Positions 33,438 through 46,700 of a stretch of 64,000 bases of DNA are shown here, piece after piece. A program made the translations under genes and the position numbers. The notes beneath the pieces were generated by a model that saw nothing but the letters and a program-made list of their open reading frames with translations, ran no database searches and was not told the origin of the DNA. Numbering within the stretch: the stretch's first letter is position 1; each line of letters begins with the position of its first letter. The stretch lies in NCBI GenBank assembly GCA_020796225.1, contig CM036754.1:65464000-65527999 (forward strand). Reading direction: 5' to 3'. This DNA comes from Arion vulgaris. Taxonomy: Eukaryota; Mollusca; Gastropoda; Stylommatophora; Arionidae.

Positions 33438-33705
33438 TCTTCAAACGCTACATATCGACTCTTTGTCAACCACTGTGTGATTTGTATGTGATCTGAGCCT
33501 AAGAGCGATTGTACGCTGTGTGAGTTATGCGCCTACAAGAAGGCCAGCACATCCAGATTTCTCCGCTGATTTTTATTTACTAGGGTAGCTTCCATAAGGC
33601 CTACATCAGACGCCTCTTACGTCATGAATTGTAGGTCGAAGTGTTACTATTCTTTTTTCTCCCTTGACAAACCTTGTTGGGCGTCCTGACAACACACAGA
33701 CGACA
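33438..33705 (-). repeat. SINE family A
   Basis: Minus-oriented, cttcttcaaacgctacatat to gcgtcctgacaacacacaga. Core reads acgcctcttacgtcatgaa, with substitutions. Confidence 0.88.
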
Positions 33706-34338
33706 TCGTCGATCTGACAATTACTGAAATTTTGCAAATACTACCCAAAAAAATGAATAAAACAAACAAAACACAGGATTCTTTTTGTAAAACAATATTC
33801 CTTTAATTCTATAATTGGACCTCAGTATAAATAATACAGACATGTAAATAATTCCATATCTGGACATTCAACTTCATTTGGTTCACAATCACTCAAAAAC
33901 AAGTAGGATAGAGGTATGAATTAGTATTTAAATAAATTATTCCCAGATTTTTAGACACAAAATCAAACCAAAATTCATAATTAATGTTATGGTATGTGTT
34001 TGACAGAACAGAATGTTTAAAAGTGACCAGATGAATAGAATAGAACCGGTCAGTAAGATGTCACTTGACAATGTAAACGGTTCCCAGGTTGATCTAGCCT
34101 CAATTAGGTACCAGAGAAACACACAAAACTAAAGGTGACAGGTCTGATATTGACCACATCATCCATAGCATGCTGTTGGTCAAAGTAAAATATGGACCAA
34201 ATACTTAACATGATACTTCTTCAACAACTTCTGGTCCTAGAGTATGCATTTCCTCCTGTTTGCATCTGATGAGCAGTTGCTAGTAATTTGATTTTGTTTG
34301 GTCATAATAATAAAAGAATCTTCATCAGGTAGGTTGTA

Positions 34339-34587
34339 TCGCCCGAGTGGTTACCGGGCCCAAATTTGGGGTGTAAAGAATAGAACCACTGTTCCGTGCC
34401 ATGCATGTCGTAAGGCGACTAAGGAGGTTTGGCTGAAATCGGATGCACATGTCCTAAACTTGTAGAAATCTATGCGTTTAGGGGCCTACCAAACCAATGT
34501 GCAATGTATACACGTTCTTGGCAAAGATCAAACATATCACAAAGAGTGATTAAAATTGGTCGTAAAGAACAACGCAAAGAAGAAGGT
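34339..34587 (+). repeat. SINE family C
   Basis: Plus-oriented, cgcccgagtggttaccgggc to cgcaaagaagaag. Core has lost two bases (gtcgtaaggcgactaagg). Confidence 0.92.
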
Positions 34588-34879
34588 AGGTTGTATGAAA
34601 TAATGACTGTCTAGATAATTTCTGTTTCCATTGATTGATCTCTATTGCACTTCAGTGAATAACCATGCATGCTCCAATATTTTTCTTACACAGGAAGATC
34701 TTAGTGGCAATGCATGAACTTCATAGCACCTCAATATAATTGAGAAGTTAGCAAAAGTATGTGATGAAATAAAAAAAATTTTTGTAATAAATTGTCCAGA
34801 CAGGAGATTTGCTGTCTTCCTTTAAAAATTGATTTTAAACTGCCAAAGGTTCTTTTATATGCTTGACTTGTATACAGGA

Positions 34880-35015
34880 TATATGTTTTATTATCGGTCT
34901 CCAATAGGACTAGGAACTCAATCTCACCTACCTTGAGATCATGAATCACTGGAAAAATATCACGGGGAACAAACCAAGTACCTTTGGAGCAAGAGGCAAG
35001 CACCTTATTGGAGGT
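34880..35015 (-). repeat. tRNA-type SINE family T3
   Basis: Contains tccaataggactaggaactc, atctcacctaccttgagatc, caagtacctttggagc, as in 49750-49880. Confidence 0.75.
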
Positions 35016-35355
35016 GAGCACAGACCCCAATTCAAATATGTAAGCACCATTTAGAATCTGATTATACGTTCTAATAAAGACAACACTAGCAAGCGTCTGT
35101 TTAACTTGGCAAATATGAACACGTTTGTGCAATATAATTGTGAATAATCAAATTATATCCTGACAAACAAATTATGACATTAATACTGGAACCAAAACAA
35201 AGATGAATAACTCTTGAGAGAAACAAGTAAATCTGGGTCACACAAAAAAAAAAAAATGAATAAATTCATTGAAACAAAATGGTAAACATGTAGATATAAA
35301 TGAACACTAATCAAACATCACAGAAGAAAATGTTAGTTAATTAACACAACAATAT

Positions 35356-35900
35356 CAAATATGCAAAAAGATTAATTAACATTGAACTGGTGTGTTTGGC
35401 CGCTGCTGGATTTGTTGAGGTGGAGATCGGAGTACCTACGGACATCTTCGATGCAATGATGATAGTTGTCATTTAATTGATAACTGTGTTTTGGGTCACT
35501 GGACACTGCTGGATTTGTTGAGGTGGAGATCGATACCTACGGACATCTTCGCAGTGCAATGATGATAGTTGTCATTTAATTGATAACTGGTGTTTTGGGT
35601 CACTGGACACTGCTGGATTTGTTGAGGTGAGATCGGAGAACCTATGGACATGTCTAGAGTGCTATGATGATAGTCCTCATATAACTGATAACGAAACTGG
35701 TATGTTGGGACGCAGGATTTGTTGAGGTGGAGATCAGAGCACCTATGGACATGTCTAGAGTCCTATGATGATAGTCCTCTTATAACTGCTAACTGAACTG
35801 GTATGTTGGGCCACTGGATGCTGCTGAATTTGTTGAGGGGGTGATCGGAGCACCTATGGACATGTCCGGAGTGCTATGATGATCCTTATATAACTGATAG
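35356..35900. repeat. LINE 3' end amplified in tandem, about 105 bp x 5
   Basis: The first unit continues from the LINE tail also seen at 63790-63905 (cgaactggtgtgt, cgctgctggatttg, gatcggagtacctat). The last ~105 bp (ctgctggatttgttgaggtg ... tgatgatagt...aactgataac) then repeat five times with moderate divergence. Confidence 0.88.
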
Positions 35901-35934
35901 CAATAGACAAAATAAGTAAACATGTATGTTAGGT

Positions 35935-36192
35935 TTATCTTCTCTTCTTTGCGTCCGTTCTTTACGACCAATTTTAACCACTCTTTGTGATATGTTTGAT
36001 CTTTGCCAAGAACGTGTATACGTTACACATTGGTTTGGTAGGCCCTAAACGCATAGACTTCTACACATTTAGGACATGTGCATCCGATTTCAGCCAAACC
36101 TCCTTAGTCGCTCTTACGACATGCGTGGCAGGTAACAGTGGTTCTATTCTTTACATCCCACATTTGGGCGCCGGTAACCACTCGGACGATTA
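35935..36192 (-). repeat. SINE family C
   Basis: Minus-oriented, cttctcttctttgcgtccgt to ccggtaaccactcggacg. Core has one base deleted. Confidence 0.92.
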
Positions 36193-36329
36193 GGTTTATG
36201 AAGTACAACAAGATATGGCAATGTTTCAACCAAAAGGTCATCAGGTAAAGGATACATGAACAACATGGGATATAATTGTAACCTAGATAGCATAGCCTGG
36301 TTTGATTACAGGTTGCCTGTAGTTGGCTT

Positions 36330-36720
36330 ATGTGTTACAAGAGTTCTTTTAATACTAGTCTGCAGCGTTTGTTTGGCAATAGGTTTCATAGGTACTTGCA
36401 ATTTAGATCCTTAAGTAAAGGATCAAAGTCTCCTGTAGACCGACCATGCACCATGTGCTTACCGAGAATTGTGTGTGTGTGTGGCCAAGCTGGCCCCAAA
36501 CACTGAAATTTTCATGACATATGGTCAACACTGTTATCAACTTTGCTATCGGTGACCTCACATTTTCTTTGGTTAACGGCACACGATGAATGAATCTCAA
36601 TATCTCGCAGATCACTAATACCTGTTCTGGTACACAGTTGAGGCCAAGTTCAATCTGAGAGCCTTTTGTGGCTATAACAAATCCCATGCTAAGTAATCGA
36701 ACCAATATCATCCTTCTAGG
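36330..36720. repeat. Interspersed repeat of unknown class (family F)
   Basis: Blocks tacttgcaatttagatcctt, gtaaaggatcaaagtctcct and gttatcaactttgctatcgg recur at 21800-22000, 46040-46290 and partly at 7590-7640. No coding or tRNA-like head seen. Confidence 0.6.
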
Positions 36721-36811
36721 TCAGTATACTAACCCCTTAGTTACTGAGAATCTACACTTATACAGTAACATCATTTCAAACTAATTCACGCAAACACACA
36801 CTACAAACAAA

Positions 36812-37668
36812 AATATTTGTTTAATACAATTCAAAATAATAGTACAAAACTCATACCTAAACATATCTACACACACACACTACAAAAAAAAAATATTTCT
36901 TTAATACAATTCAAAATAACAGTACAAAGCTCATACCTAAACATATCTACACACACACTACAAACCAAGAAATATTTCATTAATACAATTCAAAATAGTA
37001 CATATCTCATACCTAAACATATCTACACACACACACACACACTACAAATATTTCTTTAATATAATTCAAAATAATAGTACAAAACTCATACCTAAACATA
37101 TCTACACACACACACTACAAAAAAAAAATATTTCTTTAATACAATTCAAAATAATAGTACAAAGCTCATACCTAAATATATCTACACACACACACACACA
37201 CACTACAAACCAAGAAATATTTCTTTAATACAATTCAAAATAATAGTACATAGCTCATACCTAAACATATCTACACACACACACACACACTACAAATATT
37301 TCTTTAATACAATTCAAAATAATAGTACAAAGCTCATACCTAAACATATCTACACACACACACTACAAACCAAGAAATATTTCTTTAATACAATTCAAAA
37401 TAATAGTACATAGCTCATACCTAAACATATCTACACACACACACACTACAAATATTTCTTTAATATAATTCAAAATAATAGTACAAAACTCATACCTAAA
37501 CATATCTACACACACACACTACAAAAAAAAAATATTTCTTTAATACAATTCAAAATAATAGTACAAAGCTCATACCTAAACATATCTACACACACACACA
37601 CTACAAATATTTCTTTAATACAATTCAAAATAATAGTACAAAGCTCATACCTAAACATATCTACAAGT
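36812..37668. repeat. Minisatellite with embedded (CA)n, about 11 units of 71-95 bp
   Basis: Each unit has ttaatacaattcaaaataat, agtacaaagctcatacctaa, acatatctac and then (ac)4-10 and ctacaaa. Unit length differs mainly through the CA tract and an optional aaccaaga or poly(A) stretch, so two or three unit types alternate. Confidence 0.95.
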
Positions 37669-38479
37669 CCCATCAAGAAACGATAATATAATAAGAATGA
37701 TTATATCAAAAATCAAACTGAAATTTAAACAAATCATGCCGCAGCACACAGAATCTTATGGTCATCAATTTACCCATGTCATATAAGAAAGTCAATTCTA
37801 ACAATACCAGATGAATAACTACACATACGTATGTCCAGCAGTAAATGTGGTCATTGGTACTATACATACACATGTACACATACATACTATCAACTAGCTT
37901 GCCCTGAGCAGAACTTTGTCACCCTAAGTCTTTCAGAATTTCTCTCTCTCATAGGCTAAGTGTCACACCTCTGCAGCTATCATGCTCAAACCCTCAGTTA
38001 CATCCTGAATCCATCTTCCATCTGTACAAAAATGTTCTCTCAGGTGATGAACAGTTTTGTGTTGCTACATTAGCGACGGCCATATGCATTTATGCGGAGC
38101 AGGTTGCTTTTTGTGGTGGTATGCGGCTGTTTTATTCTGGAATTAGTTCACACAGGAAACATTTCACAGTTGTTAGCATTTCGTGTGATTTTCATTGGCA
38201 CAGGAACGGAGCAATTATGAGGTGACCCGTTGCAGTGAAGTTGGAACCGTACTTATGAATTATGAATTATCCATCTTCTCTGCGGTCTTCCTCTTTGCTG
38301 GGATACCTCCTTTCATAATGGTCGTCTCTAACACTTCAGGTCTCTTAATGTCCAAAATACTTCAATTTTCTTATTTGTAGCATCACACATACCATACCTG
38401 AAGGTAAACATTACATAAAGTTTACATAAGATAAGCCATAACAGAGACAACTAAACAGATTATAAAACGCAGATATACA

Positions 38480-38805
38480 CACACGCTCTCTCTATAGCCT
38501 GTGGCGTCCCTGGTGCTTAGGGCAGCAACAAATGCACATCATTCTTCTCTATTCTTGACCGTACTCTGTATTATGTTCCAGTTGTGATTAATGTCTTTCA
38601 GTTTTTGTTCTATTGTTTTCCTATAGGTCGGTTTGAGTCTTCCACGTTTTCCTTTACCCTCTGGTATCCATGTCAGTGCAGTTTTCATGACAGAGTTAGT
38701 CTCCATGCGTAACACATGTCTGATCCATCTCCAGCATTTCTTCTAGATGATGGTGCTTATATTCTCTTGTTGACACTGTGCAAGCATTTCTTATAGCGAC
38801 ACACA
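38480..38805 (-). mobile_element. Degenerate LINE fragment
   Basis: Same block as 12440-12760 (cctggtgcttagggcagcaa, ctccatgcgtaacacatgtc), coding on the minus strand but stop-ridden. Confidence 0.65.
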
Positions 38806-39429
38806 ACACCCAGATAATCATCTTCACTGATGACCAAATCATTCTGAACACATTTTAAAGATCATAGAAACAAACTTGTGAATGAATGTGTCTACTTTAC
38901 AACAGTTCAGCACCATCATCATCTTTAGTCTGATCTATTTTCATCTTCTCTCTAGGAATGGACTCTACAGTCACCTCCGCTAACACTAGAGAGGTGCAAC
39001 AACACGTCTGAGGTTATTATCATCATTATCGCTTCATAGATGTCTATTATATCTACTTAGCTACAATGTTCTTGACAAATGAATTTGCTAACATTCATTT
39101 CTAAACAAGAAACAACATATCTAATTAATTTGGATACAATTAAACAACAAGAAAGTACAGAATGGACAGCAGTGTGAACACAATTTTATATTTAAAACAA
39201 ATGCACAAATCTGTGTGTACTGTACAGTTGACAAAATGTGGCTTGCATTGAATACACTAGAGACATTCATCATTAGATGAATTCACTCATTCTTCTTTTT
39301 TTCCTTCTTGATCACTATGAATTCAAGCGTAGTCATGGTGCTTCCGACTGATTTTTGCACGAAGGCATGTTTTCCTTTTATCAGTGCCCCCCACCATTCA
39401 CTCATTCAAATTAACAACAAACATATCAC

Positions 39430-39558
39430 ACTGATGTTCGGATTGGGCCTCGTTTTACACCTGTAGGGTCTAACGAGGGCTCAACGTCTAGTCGTTCTTG
39501 GAAAAGATCAAACATATCATATAGAGTGATTAAACTTAATCACGAAGCAAACAAAACA
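39430..39558 (+). repeat. SINE family C, 3' half
   Basis: Contains gtcgttcttggaaaagatca and tatcatatagagtgattaaa. The head and core are missing. Confidence 0.7.
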
Positions 39559-39949
39559 AACTCTTAAGGTAAGATGGAAATAAGAACAAATGTTATGAGA
39601 AAAAAGAGAGGCAAGAAATTACATTGTTATAACCATACTAGTCTTTCAATAGAACCCACAGAGAATGATAGGGTAGGGAGGCCACTGAGAACCTGGAAAA
39701 GAACTGAAGCAACCAGAGCCAATCAGGCAAAGCTAACAACTGTGACGTAAAGTAATTCTGTTCCACTTTGATCATAGGACCAGAACAGTTATTCTCAACC
39801 ATTTTATATTTTGTGACATCTTGAAATCTGTTTATGAAGATACATGTTTCTTTGGCTTCCACTTCTTATGTTATTTTCCAGGTTTTCTTTGACCTCCAGC
39901 TAAAGAAAAAGTATCCCAGAATAAAGCAGGTTAATGATAATAACATCTA

Positions 39950-40085
39950 TCTATCTACATCAACACTGTAGCCATGTGTCTACATCCACACTGTAGCCAT
40001 ACGTTTACATACACACGGCAGCTGTGCGTCTACACCCGCACTGCAGCTACATCCACACGACAGCTATGTGTCTACATACAAATAG
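39950..40085. repeat. Short tandem repeat of about 30 bp, 4-5 degenerate copies
   Basis: Theme tctacatccacactgtagcca, near the 3' end of SLC25A1. Confidence 0.8.
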
Positions 40086-40674
40086 AAGCTACAAATCTAG
40101 AACCACACAGACTACCTAAGACACAGTGAATGACAAGACAGAAGACAGCAAACCAGAGCTGACCAAAAGCATACTTCACTTTCAACGTGTAACCCTGGTA
40201 ACATACTGCATCCCTGCAGCCTGACTGAACGACTTGGGATTGATGAAGAAGGAAGACTAACACGGCCCTAAAAATGCAGTGCAGATAATGTAAGTCGGGC
40301 TGAAAAGTGCAGATATTACAGCCTCGCTGTAAAGTGGGACACAGCTCAACAAACTGCAATTTCAGGGTGTTCAAAATGAGACCCAAATGGAGGCTATAGG
40401 TCTATAAATACATCAACACAAAATGTACAGATATGCAATAGCTGTCCTACTGTCACGGAAATATTCGTGATACTTTCACATTGTGACCTCCGTTTTAAAC
40501 ACAAAAATATAATTATGTTAAATTTGTTTGTTAAAATGACACATTCTATAGCTGTTAAGTTAGTCGAGTTCCTTCGTGTGTAGTCTATCATTGCGGCAGT
40601 TGTTATATGAAACTTGTAATGAAGTATGCAGATGGATCATGCTGAAGTGTGCCACAGAGTTTTGTGGTCCCTTG

Positions 40675-40786
40675 TTACGTCTTCCATACTTGGTTGAAGT
40701 AATACATGAAGTTGTCGTAGATCATGAAGGTAATAGCAACATCTAGAGTCACACGACTCAACCGAGGAACTGTACCTTTGTAAAAT
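40675..40786 (-). CDS. SLC25A1: SLC25A1 exon 7: C terminus and stop
   Basis: 112 nt encoding [36 protein letters not shown] and TAA. The family ends [18 protein letters not shown]...NKVWKTD. Acceptor atttag. No clear polyadenylation signal was found in the following few hundred bases. Confidence 0.95.
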
Positions 40787-43700
40787 CTAAATAAAATATA
40801 AATGATAAATTAATTTACAATGAAGATGAGATAGATAATGAAATGAACAAGGTAATTAGCATTGTATCTACTTTTCGTTAATTTTTGCGGAGACTTCAGA
40901 CCTCTAGGTGGACCTCAGAGATAATAGAGGCGACGAAAAACTCTGTTTATTAAGTGCACACAAAAGCCTGTTCTATAAATCTTTTCTTATCCTGATGCTA
41001 TGAGGCAAAATGGGATTAGAAAAAAGAATATTTTCAGATGGGAACATTATGGTCAAAATTAAACAAAGAAATAGAGGGTCAAAATGTCCAAGTGCTGCTG
41101 GGAAGCAAAGAATAGTAACGCTGCGACCTACAAGTCATGTCATGAGGCGACTGAGGTAGGGGTCTAGGAAGCTACCCAGGTAAATAAAAGCGTTGCAGAA
41201 ATCGGATGTTCTGGCCTACTTGTAGGCGCATAACTGGCACAACTTACAATCGTTCTTAGTCTCAGATCGCACAGAAATCAAAAAGTGTAGTTTTAACAAG
41301 TGGTTGATATGGAGCATTCAAAGAAAAGGTCCTATGATTTGAACGTAACTCCCGCCCGAGTGGTTACCGGGCCCAAATTTGGGTTGTAAAGAATAGAACC
41401 ACTGTTACCTGCCATGCATGTCGTAAGAGGTGACTAAGGAGGTTTGGCTGAAATCGGATGCATGTGTCCTAAACGTGTAGAAGTCTATGCGTTTAGGGGC
41501 CTACCAAACCAATGTGCAACATATACACGTTCTTGGCAAAGATCAAACAAATCACAGAGATTGATTAAAATTGGTCGTAAAGAATGAACGCAAAGAAGAA
41601 GAACGTTAACTCCTTGTGGACCAAACGCTACACTATGTGTCTTTGGGTTAGACACCTTCTTACCAGGAGCCACACTAAAGGGCATTTTATATTCTAAAAA
41701 CAAATGGATTGTAAAAACATGGCTTTTACCCTAGTCTACTAAGAGTTGAGATAGAAATAAGAAAAATGCAAATCAAATTCTGACAATTGTAATATATTAT
41801 AAATGACTTACGCTCTTGGTCCTTCATTTTTCATAATCTTGACAGCACAGTCCCAGGTACTCTTGTACTTGTGAGCTTCCAAACCCTTCAACATATGTAC
41901 ACAACTTATTAGTGTGGAATCATGAAATATGAACATCTCAGTATTATGTCATCAACATAAAGATATCTAATAAAATATGCTAACATTAGACACAGGGTGT
42001 CTCTATGGCATAGAGGTTAGGCTCTCTTCTCTCATTCAAAAGGTTCTCGGTTTGCAAACCTCGTGGAGACAGAATATTTTTCTAGAGATCCATGCTCTCA
42101 GTGTAGGTGACGGTCATGTGGTTCCGGGGTCCGCAAAGAATAGTACCAATGTGACCTACAAGGCATATCGTAAGAGGCGACTGATGTAGGACCTAGGAAG
42201 CTACTCTGAAATAAACGCATCGCAGAAATTGGATGTGCTGGCTTACTTGTACGCACATAACTGGCACAACGTACAATCATTTTTTGGTTCAGATGCATAC
42301 AAATTACAGAGTGGTTAACAAGTGGTTGATATGGAGTGTTCTAAATAGTGTAGGGGAGATCAACTTCCAAGTACTATCGGAGATGGAATATAAAATGTAG
42401 GTCATGTGTTCAAGTTGAGCAGGTAAAAGAACCCTTGGAAGTTCAAAATCAAGAAGTGCAGGCGGGAAAACCGTGACCTGGCTAAATTCATTAGAAAGAC
42501 TTTAAAAATAAATTTCCTACAAAATACTTTCACCATCTTCTAAATTATCTTCTAGATTATCATCATCTAGATTATCATCTTCTAGATTATCATCTTCTAG
42601 ATTATCATCTTCTAGATTACATTGGGACCCTCACCAGTGCTACAGAGTTTGTGACCTGCCGCTGAGATCTTTCTGTGTAAGAAAGAGATTGAAGTACACA
42701 TAATTACTCCCCATGATTGCAATGATGATGGTTCTCTCTCTCTCGCGATCACTGCCCAGACGGATGTATCGGACCTCTCCATAAATTCTATTCATGTGGA
42801 AATCTTGATTCATGTAGCCTTAACATTGGTGTGTTTTACGTCACATCTTCAGCACCATTCGGAGCTCTGGTGCTTATATCCTTCGGCGATGTGTCTGGTT
42901 TCAACCAGCGTTTACTCAGTTTGCTCTCTGTTCTGTAGTCATCTAGTGTTTTTTACGTTGTGGGGTAGCTAGCCCCACGTCCAACCTCCTTAGTCGCCTC
43001 TTACGACATGCGTGGCGGTAAACATTGGTTCTATTCTTTACACTCCAATTTGGACCCTGGTAACCACTCGGGCAGAATCAATCAATCAATGAGACCCAGT
43101 AATTCTTCTGATCCTGCTGTAGTTTGAAAAGGGGCATGTTTCCACTGCAGCGGCTGCTCCAATTTCCTTGCATGAAGTACGTTTTATGATAAGATATATC
43201 TAATAATAATATACGTACATGTGTATGTTGAATATAATGTGTACACACAAATATGCTCTCAAGAGTCAGGGACAAAGAAATTTAGATGAAAGTTAAAGAA
43301 CCAGTTCTGATGAAGACCATACTCCACCTCCATGTGGTAGTCCTGGTAGCATACTGTAGTCTGGCTTTCTCTTCTACAAACGCTCCTATCGATCACTTGT
43401 TAACCACCCTATGTGACTTGTATGCGATCTGAGCCTAAGAGTAAACTTGTTAACCACCCTATGCGATTTGTATGTGATCTGAGCCTAAGAGCGATTGTAT
43501 ATTGTACCAGCTATACGCCTACAAGTAGGCCAGCACATCCAATTTCTGCGATCCTCTTCCTTCCTTCCTTTCGTTCGCTTGAAATATTGACTATATATTC
43601 AATGTTATCTCTTGTATGAACTTCACTGTCTTTCATAGCTCACACAGAGGTCTGTGTAGTTTTCTGTTGAGTGCTGTTTCGTTTGCCTCAGTGTATCATA

Positions 43701-46700
43701 TTCGGGCAGTCTTGAAGTATGTGCTCTGCAGTCTGGTGTGCCTGTCCACATGGCTAAATTGCCAATCTTGAATTTTGTATACACATGGCTGCGGAGTCGA
43801 TTGTGTCCTGTTCTAAGGTGCAGAATGACAACTTGTTCCAATCTGCTCATATTATAGTAATCGTCATGTGTTGGTATTTGTGGCTTTCTGGGATGCTCTT
43901 TATTTACTAGGGTTGTTTCCATAGACCCTACCTCAGTCGCCTCTTACGGCATGCCTTGTAGGTCGAAGTGTAACTATTCTTTGCTCCCTTGTGAGCTTCG
44001 CAACATACAGGTGTAGTCTGGCTAGATAAGCAGTGCTCAAAAAGGAAGGTAAATCCAGTCCAGTGATGAAAATTGTCAGGCCAATAGAATGTCTCACTGT
44101 AAACAGAGCATCTTGATGTGAACATTTGGAGTAAACTGAGAGCATCTTGCTGTGAACATTTGGAATAACCTGCTGCCTTGTGGGTTTGGCTGGGGACAGC
44201 AAAAGGCTAACGGAGAGTGAACCCAGTAAATGCTGGTTGAAATTGGACACTTCACCAAAAGATAAGCACTAGATCTCCAATTGGTACTGTACGCTGTGAC
44301 GTAAAATTGTGTTCTTGGCAAAGGCTGTGCATATATCAAAATTAGAATATAAATATGGCAGAAAAAGAACGATTCGTAGAGAACATTTGGAAATCATCAT
44401 CATGAGCAGTTTGTATTTCTTTTTCATCTCTGTAGCGGTTTGCTTAACTGTGGTATCACCAGCCTACTACTAACCCATCTTTGTCACCTTAATGACGTGA
44501 GATGAAAGTTCTATTTTTAGCTTCCCTGCAAACCACATGGGAAGGAAAGGGGGTGGGTGGTGGAGCAAATAAAATTCTAACATATAATTACTATTTTAAA
44601 ATAATGAAAGGGGACCAAAAAACACTTGCAAAAGAATTCCCCCACACCATCTCTCACCTGCATTCTAGTTTTGACCACGTCAACCGGTGTGTTCCCATAC
44701 ACAGATGCTGTCCCAGCAATGGCTCCAAACAGCCCTGTAACTAAAGTAGGTACTTTCATTTGTTTATCATCCCCTCTATACCAATCTTTCATGGTTTCCA
44801 TGACAAAGAATCGAATAGCTTGGTTACTTCCTTGTTTTATGATTGTAGCAGTCAAACCTTGGTAGCAGCCCCGAAGTCCTGGACAAAACAAATCAGAAAG
44901 CTTGAGAAATTATAACAGCAGATAATAGTTAATGTACATAAGCCCTAGTAGCAACAACTAACATGGAGAGAAACCATTAACTCATAGAATATGGCAAGTC
45001 ACTTGAGAAACCTTTAGTGCAGTACCAATTTTATGACAAGTCACCTCCCATACCAAAATGTTTGATTTAAAAAAAAAAATTCGAAGACCCATTTGAAGCT
45101 ATTTGTGGATGTCCCTTTACAGAATGCAGCAGAATAATTTATAAAAAAAAAAGCTAACACTGCACAAATTTATAAAATAAAGCTTCTAACTGCACATTCG
45201 GATATATAAAATAATGATCGGATGTTTCATTTAACATTTACAGGACACAATCGACTCCGCAGCCACAAGTATACAAAATTCAAGATTGACAATTCAGCCA
45301 TGTATACATGTAGACAGGCACAATAGACTGCAGAGCACATACTTCAAGATTGTTCCGAATATGACATACTGAGGCAAACTTACTGGCCTAATGAAACAAC
45401 ACTGGACAGAAAACTACATGGACCTCTGAGCTACAAAAGACAGTGAAGTTTATACAAGAGACAACGTTGAATATATAGACAATATTTCAAGCGAACAAAA
45501 GGAAGAATTAAAAATTTGTATCCTAGAAGCCAACATGTAAAAATGTGGTTCTAGTGTTTGTGCAATAAGAGTTAACAAGTGACAGTGGTAACGTTAACAT
45601 TGAAAGTTGACACATACAAATGTAGGCACTAAACTGCGAAAACGTAAAAATATGTGAAAATCGTGACATATACTTTTACAGGACTTAGACAACAGTAAAT
45701 GAGTCGTCAATTTTCTAGGCACCACTTATACGTTCAGTAGTTTGCCCCTGCTTTTTTAACAGTGAGGTCTATTTTTATCATTCATAAAAATCCAAGGGAA
45801 CTAATTTGCTTCCAAATTGTCCACCGCTGCGTTTGAACCAGATGCACTTGGGTTGTGATCGAGCTCACTACCGCTTAAGCTACAGACACTCACTTTGTAC
45901 TTGCCAAAAAATATCTACTTGTGAAAGCTTTTTTTTTAGTTCTATCGTAGTAGAACAAGTGTAGTATCGTTGAACTGAAATTGATATTTTTTCAACCTTA
46001 TTTGTCCGTTATCAGTTAGGTAGTCATGGCTGGTATCGAATATGGCACCTCTGATTTCTGCATGATGGCTTGCTTTCCTTATCAAGTGTCTCTCGCCAGT
46101 CAGGGGTACTTTACTCCAAATTCAGAGGTACTTGTAATTTATACCCCCAAGTACAGAATCAGGGTCTCCTGCATTCCAGCCTTGTATGGTGTGTACACTG
46201 AGAATTTGGGGTCAAACTGGCCTCGAACCTTGAATATCCATGGTACATGGCTACTAGCATAGAGTGTTATCAACTTTGCTAGTGGTGATGCCCACTAATA
46301 TTTACACATGAAACATATGCAGCATTTCATAATCACTCAAAGGCTACTACCCTCTCACAGGTTACTATCCACTCATAGGTTACTACCCTACTGTCCACTT
46401 TCATTTCTGATGTCTCCTGAGATTTGTGGCTGTCCAGCCAAGTTGGTTATAGCATTTTAAAATGGAACCCTCTTAACAAAGGTAAAGCGGGGAAATCTTA
46501 TAAAAAACACAAGATGTCTAAAAATGATGAGTCTGCTGGACCGAAGGAATTGCTGGACCGAAGGAATCAGTTTAGTTTAGTTGTCAGATCCTGTGACCCT
46601 CACCTCAAAATTTTCAAGTCTATACCACTGGGAGATACGGATGAAATGTGTATTCTACAGATCATCATTAGGCTAAAAATGTTCACTTTTCGCCCTTCCT

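Noticed and set aside
44577..44891. Single 104-residue carrier-like protein from this open frame
   Set aside because: The frame runs into intron on both sides. It is exon 5 of SLC25A1, bounded by cag and gtgaga.
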